The position numbers and the translations under genes are program-made. Under the pieces are notes generated by a model that saw only the letters and a program-made list of their open reading frames with translations, was not told where the DNA came from and searched no databases. A stretch of 64,000 nt of DNA, from contig JAHDWP010000009.1 of NCBI GenBank assembly GCA_023382715.1, forward strand, positions 29,913-93,912, in the 5' to 3' direction. This DNA is from Anaerolineae bacterium. GTDB taxonomy: Bacteria > Chloroflexota > Anaerolineae > Aggregatilineales > Aggregatilineaceae. This document shows positions 35,575 through 45,298 of this stretch, in pieces; the first letter of the stretch is position 1, and the number at the start of each line of letters is the position of its first letter.

Positions 35575-36906
<1,332 letters not shown>

Positions 36907-36908
<2 letters not shown>

Positions 36909-37010
36909 GGGCACTGCTCTGCTGCGCCCTGGTTGACCTCACCCCCGCTCGGCGCTGATGCGCCTCGCTGCCCCCTCTCCGCGTGTGGAGAGGGGAATGA
37001 GGGGTGAGGT
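36907..37010. repeat. Family B repeat between hisD and hisC
   Basis: GTAGGGGCACTGCTCTGCTG head, then the core (TTGACCTCACCCCCGC ... GGGGTGAGG) with inner arms CCCCTCTCCGC and GTGGAGAGGGG. It begins at the last base pairs of hisD and separates it by 163 bases from hisC in an otherwise tight operon. Confidence 0.8.
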
Positions 37011-37071
37011 AAATTCGCCCGCTTCCCGCGCTGGCTCTGTATAGCTCTACGGCGGAACAGGATGAGATGAC

Positions 37072-38220
37072 ATGACTGAGGTTCCATCTTCTCGCATCGC
37101 CGGAAAAGTGCGCGTCCGCGCCGACATCGCCACCATGCAGCCCTATTCGCCGACCGCCTCGCTGGAGGTGTTCGCCGCGCAGTTGGGCATTCCGGCAGAA
37201 CGGCTGATCAAGCTCGACGCCAACGAAAATCCCTACGGCCCGTCGCCGGGGGCGCGGGCGGCGCTGGTCGCGCTGAGCGCGGCGCACATCTATCCCGATC
37301 CGGAGGCGCGCGCCCTGCGCGCCCTGCTGAGCGACTACGTGGGCGTGGGCGCCGAACACATCCTGGCCGGGGCAGGCGCCGACGAGCTGATCGCGCTCAT
37401 CCTGCAACTGTTCATCGAGCCGGGCGACGCCGTGATCAACGCGCCGCCGACCTTCAGCATGTACGCCTTCGACGCGCCGCTGGCCTTCGGTCGCGTGGTG
37501 GATGTGCCGCGCCGCGCCGACTTCTCGCTGGACGTGGAGGGAATCGAGGCGGCGGCCCGCGAGTCCGGGGCCAAGCTGCTCTTTCTGTGCTCGCCCAACA
37601 ACCCCGACGGGAGCCTGATCCCGCCGCAGACGGTCGAGCGCCTGCTCGAACTGCCGCTGGTCGTCGTGCTGGACGAAGCGTACATCGAGTTCAGCGGGGC
37701 GGAGAGCCTGGCCCCGCGCGTGCCGCAGACACCCAACCTGATCGTGCTGCGCACTTTCAGCAAATGGGCGGGGCTGGCCGGGCTGCGCGCCGGCTACGGC
37801 GTCTTTCCGCGCGAGATCATCGCCCACCTGTGGAAGATCAAGCAGCCGTATAATGTGAATGTGGCGGCAGACGCGGCGGCGCGCGCCTCGCTGGCCGAGC
37901 AGCCGCACCTGCGGGCGAATGTGGAGCGGCTGATCGCCGGGCGCGAGCGGCTGGAGCGCGAGCTGGCGGCAATCCCGACCCTGCACCCGTACCCCAGCCG
38001 GGGCAACTTCGTGCTCTGCCGGGTGACGGGGATGGACGCGGCAACGCTGCGGCGGCGGCTGGCCGAGGAGCATGGTATCCTCATCCGCCACTACAACACG
38101 CCGCGCCTGCGCGACTGCGTGCGCATCAGCGCGGGGACGCCTGCGCAGACCGACGCGCTGCTCGCTGCATTGCGCGAGATAGGCCGGAGTTCCGAAGTCT
38201 CGGAGACCTCGGAACTCTGA
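37072..38220 (+). CDS. hisC: Histidinol-phosphate aminotransferase; C-terminus made by a repeat
   Basis: 382 residues, class I/II PLP fold: KLDANENPYGPSPGA, substrate SPNNPDGSLIP, VLDEAYIEF and the PLP Lys in RTFSKWAGLAGLRAGYG, closing Arg in CVRISAGTPAQTDALLAAL. The core ends at about ALREIG; the remaining tail SSEVSETSEL and the region up to the stop are encoded by a family C palindrome (38186-38218). Transaminates imidazole acetol phosphate. Confidence 0.95.
   Translation: MTEVPSSRIAGKVRVRADIATMQPYSPTASLEVFAAQLGIPAERLIKLDANENPYGPSPGARAALVALSAAHIYPDPEARALRALLSDYVGVGAEHILAGAGADELIALILQLFIEPGDAVINAPPTFSMYAFDAPLAFGRVVDVPRRADFSLDVEGIEAAARESGAKLLFLCSPNNPDGSLIPPQTVERLLELPLVVVLDEAYIEFSGAESLAPRVPQTPNLIVLRTFSKWAGLAGLRAGYGVFPREIIAHLWKIKQPYNVNVAADAAARASLAEQPHLRANVERLIAGRERLERELAAIPTLHPYPSRGNFVLCRVTGMDAATLRRRLAEEHGILIRHYNTPRLRDCVRISAGTPAQTDALLAALREIGRSSEVSETSEL
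38186..38218. repeat. Family C palindrome forming the 3' end of hisC
   Basis: Arms GAGTTCCGAAGTCTC and GAGACCTCGGAACTC, the same nested design as copies at 24876, 40413 and 61015. The hisC TGA follows directly at 38218-38220. Confidence 0.85.
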
Positions 38221-38247
38221 GGGCATGGTGAAAGGACCAGGACCCCG

Positions 38248-38844
38248 ATGACCGAACGCACGGCCACCATCACCCGCCGCACCAACGAGACGCAGGTCGC
38301 GCTGACCCTGGCCCTCGACGGGACGGGCACGGCGCAGATCAGCACCGGTATTGGCTTCTTCGACCACCTGCTGCATCACATCGCCCATCATGGCCTGTTC
38401 GACCTGACCGTGCAGGCGACCGGCGACCTGCACATTGACGCGCATCACACCGTCGAGGACGTGGCCATCTGCCTGGGCCGCGCGCTCGACGAGGCGCTCG
38501 GCGAGCGGATGGGCATCGCCCGCATGGGCCAGGCCTATGTGCCGATGGACGAGGCGCTGGCCCGCGTCGTGGTAGACCTCAGCGGGCGGCCCTACGCCGT
38601 TGTCCAGGCCGACTTCAGCGCGCCGCTGATCGGGCAGATGCCCACCTCGCTGGTGGCGCACGTTCTGGAGACGATCGCCTTCAACGCGCGGATGAACCTG
38701 CACGCCGCCGTGCTCTATGGCCGCGACGACCACCACAAGGCGGAGGCGCTGTTCAAGGCGCTGGGCCGCGCGCTGCGCCAGGCGGTGGCGAGCGATCCGC
38801 GCCGGGGCGACGTGCCCAGCACCAAAGGGACGCTGACCGGATAA
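38248..38844 (+). CDS. hisB: Imidazoleglycerol-phosphate dehydratase
   Basis: 198 residues with the duplicated metal motifs [11 protein letters not shown] and [17 protein letters not shown] in the first half and [20 protein letters not shown] in the second. It is the monofunctional dehydratase; the phosphatase half of the enterobacterial fusion is absent. Last gene of the plus-strand his set. Confidence 0.96.
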   Translation: MTERTATITRRTNETQVALTLALDGTGTAQISTGIGFFDHLLHHIAHHGLFDLTVQATGDLHIDAHHTVEDVAICLGRALDEALGERMGIARMGQAYVPMDEALARVVVDLSGRPYAVVQADFSAPLIGQMPTSLVAHVLETIAFNARMNLHAAVLYGRDDHHKAEALFKALGRALRQAVASDPRRGDVPSTKGTLTG

Positions 38845-38851
38845 ACGCTTC

Positions 38852-38911
38852 ACCTGCTGCGCCCTGGCTTACCTCACCCCCGCGCGGCGCTGACGCGGCT
38901 GGGGGTGAGAT
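38852..38911. repeat. Family B repeat, shortened copy
   Basis: CTGCTGCGCCCTGGCTTACC, then CTCACCCCCGCGCGGCGC and the closing CTGGGGGTGAG; the inner hairpin of the family is missing. It lies just after hisB. Confidence 0.7.
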
Positions 38912-38960
38912 CAAGCTCCGCGCCCGGCGCGCTCGTCGGACGGACGGCGGGTGACCATCG

Positions 38961-38989
38961 TTGTCGGGTGTCGGTCGGCTGGCTATAAT
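38961..38989 (+). promoter_or_regulatory. Promoter of the glycan cluster
   Basis: TTGTCG (38961-38966), 17-base spacer, TATAAT (38984-38989), about 90 bases before the nucleotide-sugar dehydrogenase gene. Confidence 0.7.
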
Positions 38990-39084
38990 ACCCCCCTGTC
39001 ACTATCAGCGGACACTGTTGACCCTCATCGCAGCGCTGTGGGGAACCCTCTCATCTACTACACCACTAACCCCTGGATGGAGCC

Positions 39085-40401
39085 ATGACCGACTACAAGC
39101 ACCAACTCCTGGAACGCCTGCACAATCGCTCAGCGAAGGTAGGCATTATCGGAATGGGATACGTGGGCTTGCCGCTGGCCGTCGAGTTCGCCCGCGCCGG
39201 CTATACCGTGATCGGGCTGGACGTGCTGCCGGATAAAGTGGACAAGCTGAACGCGGGGATCAGCTATATCCCCGATGTGCCCACCGAAGACCTGGCCCCG
39301 CTGGTCAGGGCGGGCAAGATGCGCGCCACGACCAGCTACGACGACCTGCGCGACGCCGACGCGATCAGCATCTGCGTGCCCACCCCGCTGCGCAAGACCA
39401 AAGACCCGGACATGAGCTACGTCATCGCGGCGGCAGATGAAGTTGCCAAGGTCTGCCATCCGGGGATGCTCGTCGTGTTGGAGAGCACGACCTACCCCGG
39501 CACAACCGAAGAGGTCATCGTGCCGCGCCTGTTCAACAACGGTCTGGCAGTCGGCAGCGAGGTCTTCGTCGCCTTCTCGCCGGAGCGCGTAGACCCCGGC
39601 AACCCGACCTACGGCGTGCGCAACACGCCCAAAGTGGTCGGCGGTGTGACACCCGCTTGCGTGGAAGTGGTGACAGCTCTCTACGAGCCGGCGGTCGAGC
39701 GGGTGATCCCCGTCTCGTCGCCCACTGCCGCCGAGATGGTCAAGCTGCTGGAGAACACCTTCCGCGCGGTGAACATCGGCCTGGTCAACGAGATGGCGCT
39801 CATGTGCCAGCGGCTGGGCGTTGACGTATGGGAAGTGATCGAGGCGGCCAAGAGCAAGCCCTTCGGCTTCATGCCGTTCTATCCGGGGCCGGGCCTGGGG
39901 GGGCACTGCATCCCGATTGACCCGCTCTATCTGAGCTGGAAGCTGCGCGCGCTCAATTACACGGCTCGCTTCATCGAGCTAGCCAGCGAGATCAACACGT
40001 CCATGCCCTACCACGTGATCAAGATGGTCATGGAAGCGCTCAACGGCGAGGGCAAGGCGCTGCATGGCGCGCACGTGGGTATCCTGGGTATGGCCTACAA
40101 GCGCGACATTGACGACGTGCGCGAGTCGCCGGCGCTGGACGTGCACGAGCTGCTGGAGGAGAAAGGGGCCATCGTCTCCTTCAACGATCCGCATGTCCTG
40201 TCGGTGCGGCTGAGCGGCGAGCGCCTGGTCAGGAGCGTGGAACTGTCGCCTGAATGGCTCTCCGCGCAGGACTGCGTGGTGATCGTGACCGATCACAGCG
40301 ACTACGATCCCGCCTTCCTGCTGGAACACGCCCGCCTGATAGTGGACACGCGCAACAAGATCGGCAGGCGGACAGGCAAGGCGAAGGTTGTGCGCTTGTA
40401 A
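39085..40401 (+). CDS. Nucleotide-sugar 6-dehydrogenase (UDP-GlcNAc/ManNAc type, WbpA/WecC family)
   Basis: 438 residues. NAD-binding VGIIGMGYVGLPLAVEFA, ESTTYPGTTEEVI, the catalytic Cys in GPGLGGHCIPIDPLYLSW and the C-terminal GMAYKRDIDDVRESPALDV. The family makes a UDP-uronic acid by two NAD-dependent oxidations. The internal segment (KSKPFGFMPFYPGPG) is the N-acetylhexosamine type rather than UDP-glucose type. Supplies a sugar to the five glycosyltransferases that follow. Confidence 0.93.
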   Translation: MTDYKHQLLERLHNRSAKVGIIGMGYVGLPLAVEFARAGYTVIGLDVLPDKVDKLNAGISYIPDVPTEDLAPLVRAGKMRATTSYDDLRDADAISICVPTPLRKTKDPDMSYVIAAADEVAKVCHPGMLVVLESTTYPGTTEEVIVPRLFNNGLAVGSEVFVAFSPERVDPGNPTYGVRNTPKVVGGVTPACVEVVTALYEPAVERVIPVSSPTAAEMVKLLENTFRAVNIGLVNEMALMCQRLGVDVWEVIEAAKSKPFGFMPFYPGPGLGGHCIPIDPLYLSWKLRALNYTARFIELASEINTSMPYHVIKMVMEALNGEGKALHGAHVGILGMAYKRDIDDVRESPALDVHELLEEKGAIVSFNDPHVLSVRLSGERLVRSVELSPEWLSAQDCVVIVTDHSDYDPAFLLEHARLIVDTRNKIGRRTGKAKVVRL

Positions 40402-40412
40402 GCGCGTGCAAG

Positions 40413-40445
40413 AGACTTCGGAAGTCTTGAAGACTTCCGAAGTCT
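40413..40445. repeat. Family C nested palindrome
   Basis: Arms AGACTTCGGAAGTCT and AGACTTCCGAAGTCT, perfectly palindromic outwards. It sits in the 55-base gap between the dehydrogenase and the first glycosyltransferase. Confidence 0.85.
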
Positions 40446-40456
40446 GAGCCTAACCT

Positions 40457-41590
40457 ATGCGCATCTTCGTCGCCAGCGGCATCTTTCACCCGGAGCCAGG
40501 CGGCCCGGCCTCTTACCTCTATCGCCTGCTGCCGGAGCTTCAGGCGCGGGGGCACGTGGTGCGCGTCCTGACCTTCGGCGACGGGCCGGCTGCTGGCTAT
40601 CCCTACTCGCTGCGGCGCGTTCCACGCCGGGCGCTGCCGCTGCGCTGGGCGCAGTACGCGCGCGCCGCCTGGGGCGAGATGCGCCGCGCCGATGGGGTCT
40701 TCCTCAACAGCCTGGGGCTGCCGCTGATCGGCGGCGGGGGCGTGCCGCGCGTGCTCAAGGTCGTCGGCGACCTGGCCTGGGAGCGCGCCGTCAACAAGGG
40801 CTGGATCGCGCCGACCGAGGACGTGGACGCTTTCCAGGGCGGGCGCTATCCCTGGCGCGTGCGGCTTTTGCAGGCGCAGCGCGCGCGCGAAGTGCGCCGC
40901 GCCGACCGCGTGATCGTGCCCAGCCGCTACCTGCGCGATATGGTCATCGGCTGGGGCGCGCCGCCGGAGCGCGTGCACGTCATCTACAACGCCCTGCCGC
41001 CGGGCGCGCAGACGGTTCGCCTGACTCAGGCCGAGGCGCGCGCTGCGCTCGGCCTGGGCGCGAGGCCGCTGCTGCTGACCGCCGCCCGGCTGGTGCCCTG
41101 GAAGGGGATCGATCCCCTGATCCGTGCGCTGCCCGCCGTCCCGGAGGCGCACCTGCTGGTCGCCGGGGAGGGGCCGGACGAAGCGCGGCTGCGCGCGCTG
41201 GCCGCCGCCGAAGAAGCAGGCGGGCGCGTGACGTTCCTGGGGCGCGTGCCGCGCGAGCGGCTGGCGCTCTATTTCCGCGCCGCCGATTTCACCGTCCTCT
41301 ATTCCGGCTATGAGGGGCTGTCGCACGTGCTGCTGGAGTCATTGCAGGCGGGCACGCCGCTCATCGCCAGCGACAAGGGCGGCAACCCGGAGGTCGTCGC
41401 GCATGGCGTCAACGGCCTGCTGGTGCCTTACCCTGACACAGCGGCGCTGGCCGCCGCGCTGCGCGACGCGCTCAGCGGCGAGACGCGGGCGCGTCTGGCC
41501 GCGCAGACGGGCGCTGGCCTGGAGCGTTTCGCCTGGGAGACGCTGGTCGCGCAGACGGCTGCTCTGCTGGAGGCCACATGCACGTCCTGA
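40457..41590 (+). CDS. GT4-family glycosyltransferase
   Basis: 377 residues, GT-B fold. The acceptor-side glycine motif GGPASYLYRLLPEL is near residue 17; the donor-side domain begins around LLLTAARLVPWKGIDPLI and contains YSGYEGLSHVLLESLQAGTPLIASDKGGNPEVV with the Glu residues that hold the nucleotide sugar. First of five consecutive GT4 enzymes; it overlaps the next by 13 bases. Confidence 0.9.
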   Translation: MRIFVASGIFHPEPGGPASYLYRLLPELQARGHVVRVLTFGDGPAAGYPYSLRRVPRRALPLRWAQYARAAWGEMRRADGVFLNSLGLPLIGGGGVPRVLKVVGDLAWERAVNKGWIAPTEDVDAFQGGRYPWRVRLLQAQRAREVRRADRVIVPSRYLRDMVIGWGAPPERVHVIYNALPPGAQTVRLTQAEARAALGLGARPLLLTAARLVPWKGIDPLIRALPAVPEAHLLVAGEGPDEARLRALAAAEEAGGRVTFLGRVPRERLALYFRAADFTVLYSGYEGLSHVLLESLQAGTPLIASDKGGNPEVVAHGVNGLLVPYPDTAALAAALRDALSGETRARLAAQTGAGLERFAWETLVAQTAALLEATCTS

Positions 41591-42732
41591 TGATCAGCCT
41601 GGACGCCAGCCTGCTCGGCGACCCGCACGGCGACACTGTGGGGCGTCACCTGGAGTATGCGCGGCGTATCGGAACGCTGACGATTGTCACCTACAACCCC
41701 GCCAGTCAGCCGAAAGCGCCGCAGCAGTTCGCCGACAACCTGGCCGTCTACCCGGCCAACACGCGCCCGGCGCTGTTCCCCTGGGCCGCTTACCGCCTCG
41801 CCGCGCGCCTGCACCGGCAGCAGCCCGCCGACGTGGTGACGGCGCAGGACCCGTTCGCCTGCGGGCTGGTGGGGCTGCTGCTCAAGTGGCGCTGCGGCCT
41901 GCCGCTGAATGTGCAGAGTCACAGCCACTTTTTCGACAATCCCCACTGGATCGCCGAGCGCCCGCTGCGCAATCGCCTGCTCTACGCGCTGGCCCGGCTG
42001 GTCGTGCCGCGCGCCGACACGCTGCGCGTGCTCTCCGAGCGCGAGAAAGCGATCTGTGTGCGACACGGGGTGCCGCCGGAACGGATCACGGTGCTGACCG
42101 TGCCCACGCCTGTGGATGTCTTCGCGCAGCCGGTCGGCGCGGCGCGGCTGGCGGAGCTGCGCGCCGCACTGGGCCTCGCCCCAGATGCGCCCGTCCTGCT
42201 GTGGGTGGGCTTTCCGGCGGCGTTCAAGCACGTCGAGCTGCTGCTGGCGGCTTACGTTCTGGTGCGGCGGCAGCGCCCTGCCGCCCGCCTGGTGCTCGTC
42301 GGCGACTTCCGCACGCGCCCGGATTTCGTCCGCCAGGCCCAGGCCGAGGGGGTGATCTTCGCCGGGCGAGTCGATCACGGCGATCTGCCCGCCTACTATC
42401 AGCTTGCCAGCCTCTACGTCCACAGCTCGCGTTATGAAGGCGTGGCCCGCGTGCTGATGGAAGCATTGGCCGCCGGGACGCCGGTGGTGAGCACCGATCA
42501 TTTGGGCGCGGCGGAAGTCGTGCGGCACGGCGAGAGCGGCCTGCTGACCGAGCACACCCCGGAGGCGCTGTCCGGGGCGATCCTCGCCCTGCTGGACGAT
42601 CCGGCGCGTGCGCAGGCGATGGGCGCGGCGGGCCAGCGCGACGTTCTGGAGCGCTTCGACCACGGGCGCGGCCTGGACGCCATCGCCGAGACGTACCGGG
42701 CGACGCTGCGCGCCGCCGGGCGCGCGGTTTAG
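41578..42732 (+). CDS. GT4-family glycosyltransferase
   Basis: 384 residues starting MHVLMISLDASLLGDPHGDTVGR. Donor-domain motif SSRYEGVARVLMEALAAGTPVVSTDHLGAAEVVRHGE and LLWVGFPAAFKHVELLL. GT-B retaining transferase; substrate unknown. Its start lies inside the upstream gene and eight bases separate its stop from the next start. Confidence 0.9.
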   Translation: MHVLMISLDASLLGDPHGDTVGRHLEYARRIGTLTIVTYNPASQPKAPQQFADNLAVYPANTRPALFPWAAYRLAARLHRQQPADVVTAQDPFACGLVGLLLKWRCGLPLNVQSHSHFFDNPHWIAERPLRNRLLYALARLVVPRADTLRVLSEREKAICVRHGVPPERITVLTVPTPVDVFAQPVGAARLAELRAALGLAPDAPVLLWVGFPAAFKHVELLLAAYVLVRRQRPAARLVLVGDFRTRPDFVRQAQAEGVIFAGRVDHGDLPAYYQLASLYVHSSRYEGVARVLMEALAAGTPVVSTDHLGAAEVVRHGESGLLTEHTPEALSGAILALLDDPARAQAMGAAGQRDVLERFDHGRGLDAIAETYRATLRAAGRAV

Positions 42733-42740
42733 AGGTTGGC

Positions 42741-43961
42741 ATGGATACTGCAAATCCGTCTGGCTGGAAGCAATCCCCCCATCCCCCATCCCCTTCCCCC
42801 ACGCAAGCGGAGGGAAGGGGAGAAGATTTGCCTCTCGCTCCCTTCCCCCCCTGTGGGGGAAGGGCTGGGGATGGGGGGGATCCTGCCTGGCCCGTGCGCT
42901 GGCTGCTGATCACGCGCAAGCTCGACCCCGCCGACGATCACGTGGGCTTCGTCATGCGCTGGGTCGAGGCGCTGGCCGCGCGGCTCGATCACCTGGACGT
43001 GATCTGCCAGGAGCACGTCAACCCGCCCCTGCCCGCCAACGTGACGCTGCACAGCATGGGCAAGGAAGCGGGCGCGGGGCGGATCGCGCAGGCGCGGCGC
43101 TTCACCGCGCACCTGCGGCGGCTCGTGCCCCAGGTGGACGGCGTCCTCTGCCACATGATCCCGCGCTACGTCTGGCTCGCCGCGCCCTGGACGCGCCTGC
43201 ACGGCAAGCCGCTGCTGCTGTGGTACACGCACCGCCAGGCCAGCGCCGAGCTGCGCCTGGCCGCGCGCCTGGCGACGCACATCCTCACCGCCTCGCCGGG
43301 CAGCTTCCCGCTGCGGTCGGGCAAGGTGCGCGTGATGGGGCACGGCGTGGATGCGACGCTGTTCCCCGCGCCGGAGGGCGAAGAGGCGCCGCCCGCCATC
43401 GTGCAGGTGGCGCGGCTGGCGCGCATCAAGCGGCAGGATGCGCTGATGCGCGCCGCGTCGCTGCTGGCCGCGCGCGATGACGTGGGCGCGTTCCGCGTGC
43501 AACTGGTCGGCGGGCCGGTGCAGGAGCAGCCGGACTATCCCGTCGCGCTGGAGACACTACTCCGCTCGCTCGACCCTGCGCCGCCGGTGACGCTGACCGG
43601 CCCGCTGCCCCACGCCGAAGCCATCGCTCTGGTACGGCGGAGCGCCGTCACCGTCAACCTCAGCCCGCCGGGCCTGTTCGACAAGGCGGCGCTGGAAGGG
43701 ATGTTCGCCGGCAAGCCGGCGCTCGTCACCAACGCCGATTTCGCCCCGCTGCTCGGTGACGCCGCCGACCTGCTCCTGCTGCCGCCCGACGCCGGGCCGG
43801 AGGTGCTGGCCGAACGACTGGCGCGTCTGCTGGCTCTGACGCCGGGCGAGCGCGCCGCGCTGGGCGCAGAGCTGCGCGCGCGGGCGCTGGCCGCCCATTC
43901 GCTGGACAGCCTGATGGATCGCATCGTCGCCCTGCTGGGCGAGGCGGTGGCGCATGGCTGA
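42741..43961 (+). CDS. GT4-like glycosyltransferase with a repeat-encoded N-terminus
   Basis: 406 residues from the ATG at 42741 (GAGG six bases upstream). Residues about 12-47 (SPHPPSPSPTQAEGRGED...) are encoded by a family A palindromic repeat (42775-42880); the normal first beta strand, VRWLLITRKLDPADDH, follows. A GTG at 42894 just before that strand is an alternative start. Donor domain: IVQVARLARIKRQDALMRA and SPPGLFDKAALEGMFAGKPALVTN. The stop sits in a 30-bp sequence repeated at the start of the next gene. Confidence 0.85.
   Translation: MDTANPSGWKQSPHPPSPSPTQAEGRGEDLPLAPFPPCGGRAGDGGDPAWPVRWLLITRKLDPADDHVGFVMRWVEALAARLDHLDVICQEHVNPPLPANVTLHSMGKEAGAGRIAQARRFTAHLRRLVPQVDGVLCHMIPRYVWLAAPWTRLHGKPLLLWYTHRQASAELRLAARLATHILTASPGSFPLRSGKVRVMGHGVDATLFPAPEGEEAPPAIVQVARLARIKRQDALMRAASLLAARDDVGAFRVQLVGGPVQEQPDYPVALETLLRSLDPAPPVTLTGPLPHAEAIALVRRSAVTVNLSPPGLFDKAALEGMFAGKPALVTNADFAPLLGDAADLLLLPPDAGPEVLAERLARLLALTPGERAALGAELRARALAAHSLDSLMDRIVALLGEAVAHG
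42775..42880. repeat. Family A repeat inside a glycosyltransferase gene
   Basis: Outer arms ATCCCCCATCC...GGATGGGGGGAT; inner TTCCCCCACGCAAGCGGAGGGAA and CTTCCCCCCTGTGGGGGAAG. It keeps the reading frame open from the ATG at 42741 into the glycosyltransferase fold. Confidence 0.85.
43932..43961 (+). repeat. 30-bp direct repeat, left copy
   Basis: Perfectly identical to 44089-44118. It contains GCGCATGGCTGA, which here supplies the stop codon (TGA 43959-43961) of the upstream glycosyltransferase. The same bases include an ATG that starts the downstream gene in the other copy. Confidence 0.9.
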
Positions 43962-43973
43962 CACCTGGCAAGG

Positions 43974-44079
43974 CTCCCCCCTTCCTAAATCCTTCCCCCA
44001 CAAGGGGGGAAGGACTTGGGCGCGCTTGCCTGACTCCCCTTCTCCCCTCGTGGGGGAAGGGGCCAGGGGATGGGGGGCC
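43974..44079. repeat. Family A repeat between two glycosyltransferase genes
   Basis: Hairpins TTCCCCCACAAGGGGGGAA and CCCCTCGTGGGGG with outer CCCCCC/GGGGGG arms. It lies between the two copies of the 30-bp direct repeat, as an inserted element flanked by a duplicated target would. Confidence 0.85.
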
Positions 44080-44088
44080 GCTCGCCTG

Positions 44089-44118
44089 CTGCTGGGCGAG
44101 GCGGTGGCGCATGGCTGA
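44089..44118 (+). repeat. 30-bp direct repeat, right copy
   Basis: Identical to 43932-43961. Here its ATG (44111-44113) is the start codon of the downstream glycosyltransferase. Confidence 0.9.
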
Positions 44119-45298
44119 GCCGCGCCTGGTCTACCTGAGCAATAACCGCCTGCCGACCGAGAAAGCGCACGGCCTGCAGATCGTCCAGATGTGCGAGGCG
44201 CTGGCCGACGCCGGTTACGCCGTGACGCTGATCGCGCCGCGCCGCTTCAATACGCGCGAGATGCGCGCCATCCGCTCGCTGTGGGATCACTACGGCGTGC
44301 GGCGCAACTTCACCCTCACGCGCCTGCCCTGCCTCGACCTGTTCCCGCTGTTCCCGCGCTACGCCGTCGCCTTCCTGGTGCAGACGCTCACCTACCTGCT
44401 GGCCATCCTGGCCTGGCTGCCCTTCCGGCGCGCCGACCTGCTCTACACGCGCGACCTGTTCATCGGCGCGGCGCTGGCCCTGCTGCGCCCGCGCACGCCG
44501 CTGGTCTACGAGGTGCACCAGGTGCACCATTCGCGGCTGGGACGGCGGCTACAAGGGATGCTGGCGCGGCGGGCGCACGTGGTGGCCATCACCGGGCACC
44601 TGGCCGGGCACATGCGCGAATTGGGCGCGCGGCGCGTCCTGGTGGCCCACGACGGCATCCGCGCGGCGCGCTTCGCCGGCCTGCCCAGCCGCGACGCGGC
44701 GCGGGCGGCGTGCGGCCTGCCCCAGGAGGCCTTCGTGATCGGCTATGTCGGGCGGCTGCACACGATGGGCATGCCCAAGGGGTTGGACACGCTGGCAGAA
44801 GCGCTTGCCCTGGCCGCGAAGGGCGACACGTGCCCTGATCTGCTCCTTGTCGGCGGGCCGCCGGAAGGTGTGGCGGCGTTGCGCGCGCAGTGGGCCGCAT
44901 ATGGCTTGCCGACCGAAAAGCTGCACGCAGTGGGCCAGGTGCCCGCCGGTGAAGTGCCGCGCTACCTGGCGGCGATGGACGTGGGGGCGATGCCGCTGCC
45001 CTGGACGGAGCATTTCGCCTATCACGCTTCCGCGCTCAAGCTGTTCGAATACATGGCCGCCGGGTGCGCGGTGCTCGCCTCCGACCTGCCCAGCACCGCC
45101 GAAGTGGTGCGCGATGGCGAGACGGCGCTGCTCGTCCCGCCCGGAGACGCGGCGGCGCTGGCGGCGGCGATCCGCCGGCTGCGCGACGATCCGGCGCTGC
45201 GCGAGCGGTTGGGCGCGCTCGCTCGCCAGGAGGTGGCGGCCTACACCTGGGGGGCGCGCGCGGCGCGCATCCGGGCATTTATCGGAGGAAAGGGCTGA
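44111..45298 (+). CDS. GT4-family glycosyltransferase
   Basis: 395 residues starting MAEPRLVYLSNNRLPTEKAHG, GT-B fold. Donor side: VIGYVGRLHTMGMPKGLDTLAEAL, then YHASALKLFEYMAAGCAVLASDLPSTAEVVRDGETALLVPPGD. A hydrophobic stretch (YAVAFLVQTLTYLLAILAWL) near residue 85 suggests membrane association. Its stop shares one base with the start of the next gene. Confidence 0.9.
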   Translation: MAEPRLVYLSNNRLPTEKAHGLQIVQMCEALADAGYAVTLIAPRRFNTREMRAIRSLWDHYGVRRNFTLTRLPCLDLFPLFPRYAVAFLVQTLTYLLAILAWLPFRRADLLYTRDLFIGAALALLRPRTPLVYEVHQVHHSRLGRRLQGMLARRAHVVAITGHLAGHMRELGARRVLVAHDGIRAARFAGLPSRDAARAACGLPQEAFVIGYVGRLHTMGMPKGLDTLAEALALAAKGDTCPDLLLVGGPPEGVAALRAQWAAYGLPTEKLHAVGQVPAGEVPRYLAAMDVGAMPLPWTEHFAYHASALKLFEYMAAGCAVLASDLPSTAEVVRDGETALLVPPGDAAALAAAIRRLRDDPALRERLGALARQEVAAYTWGARAARIRAFIGGKG

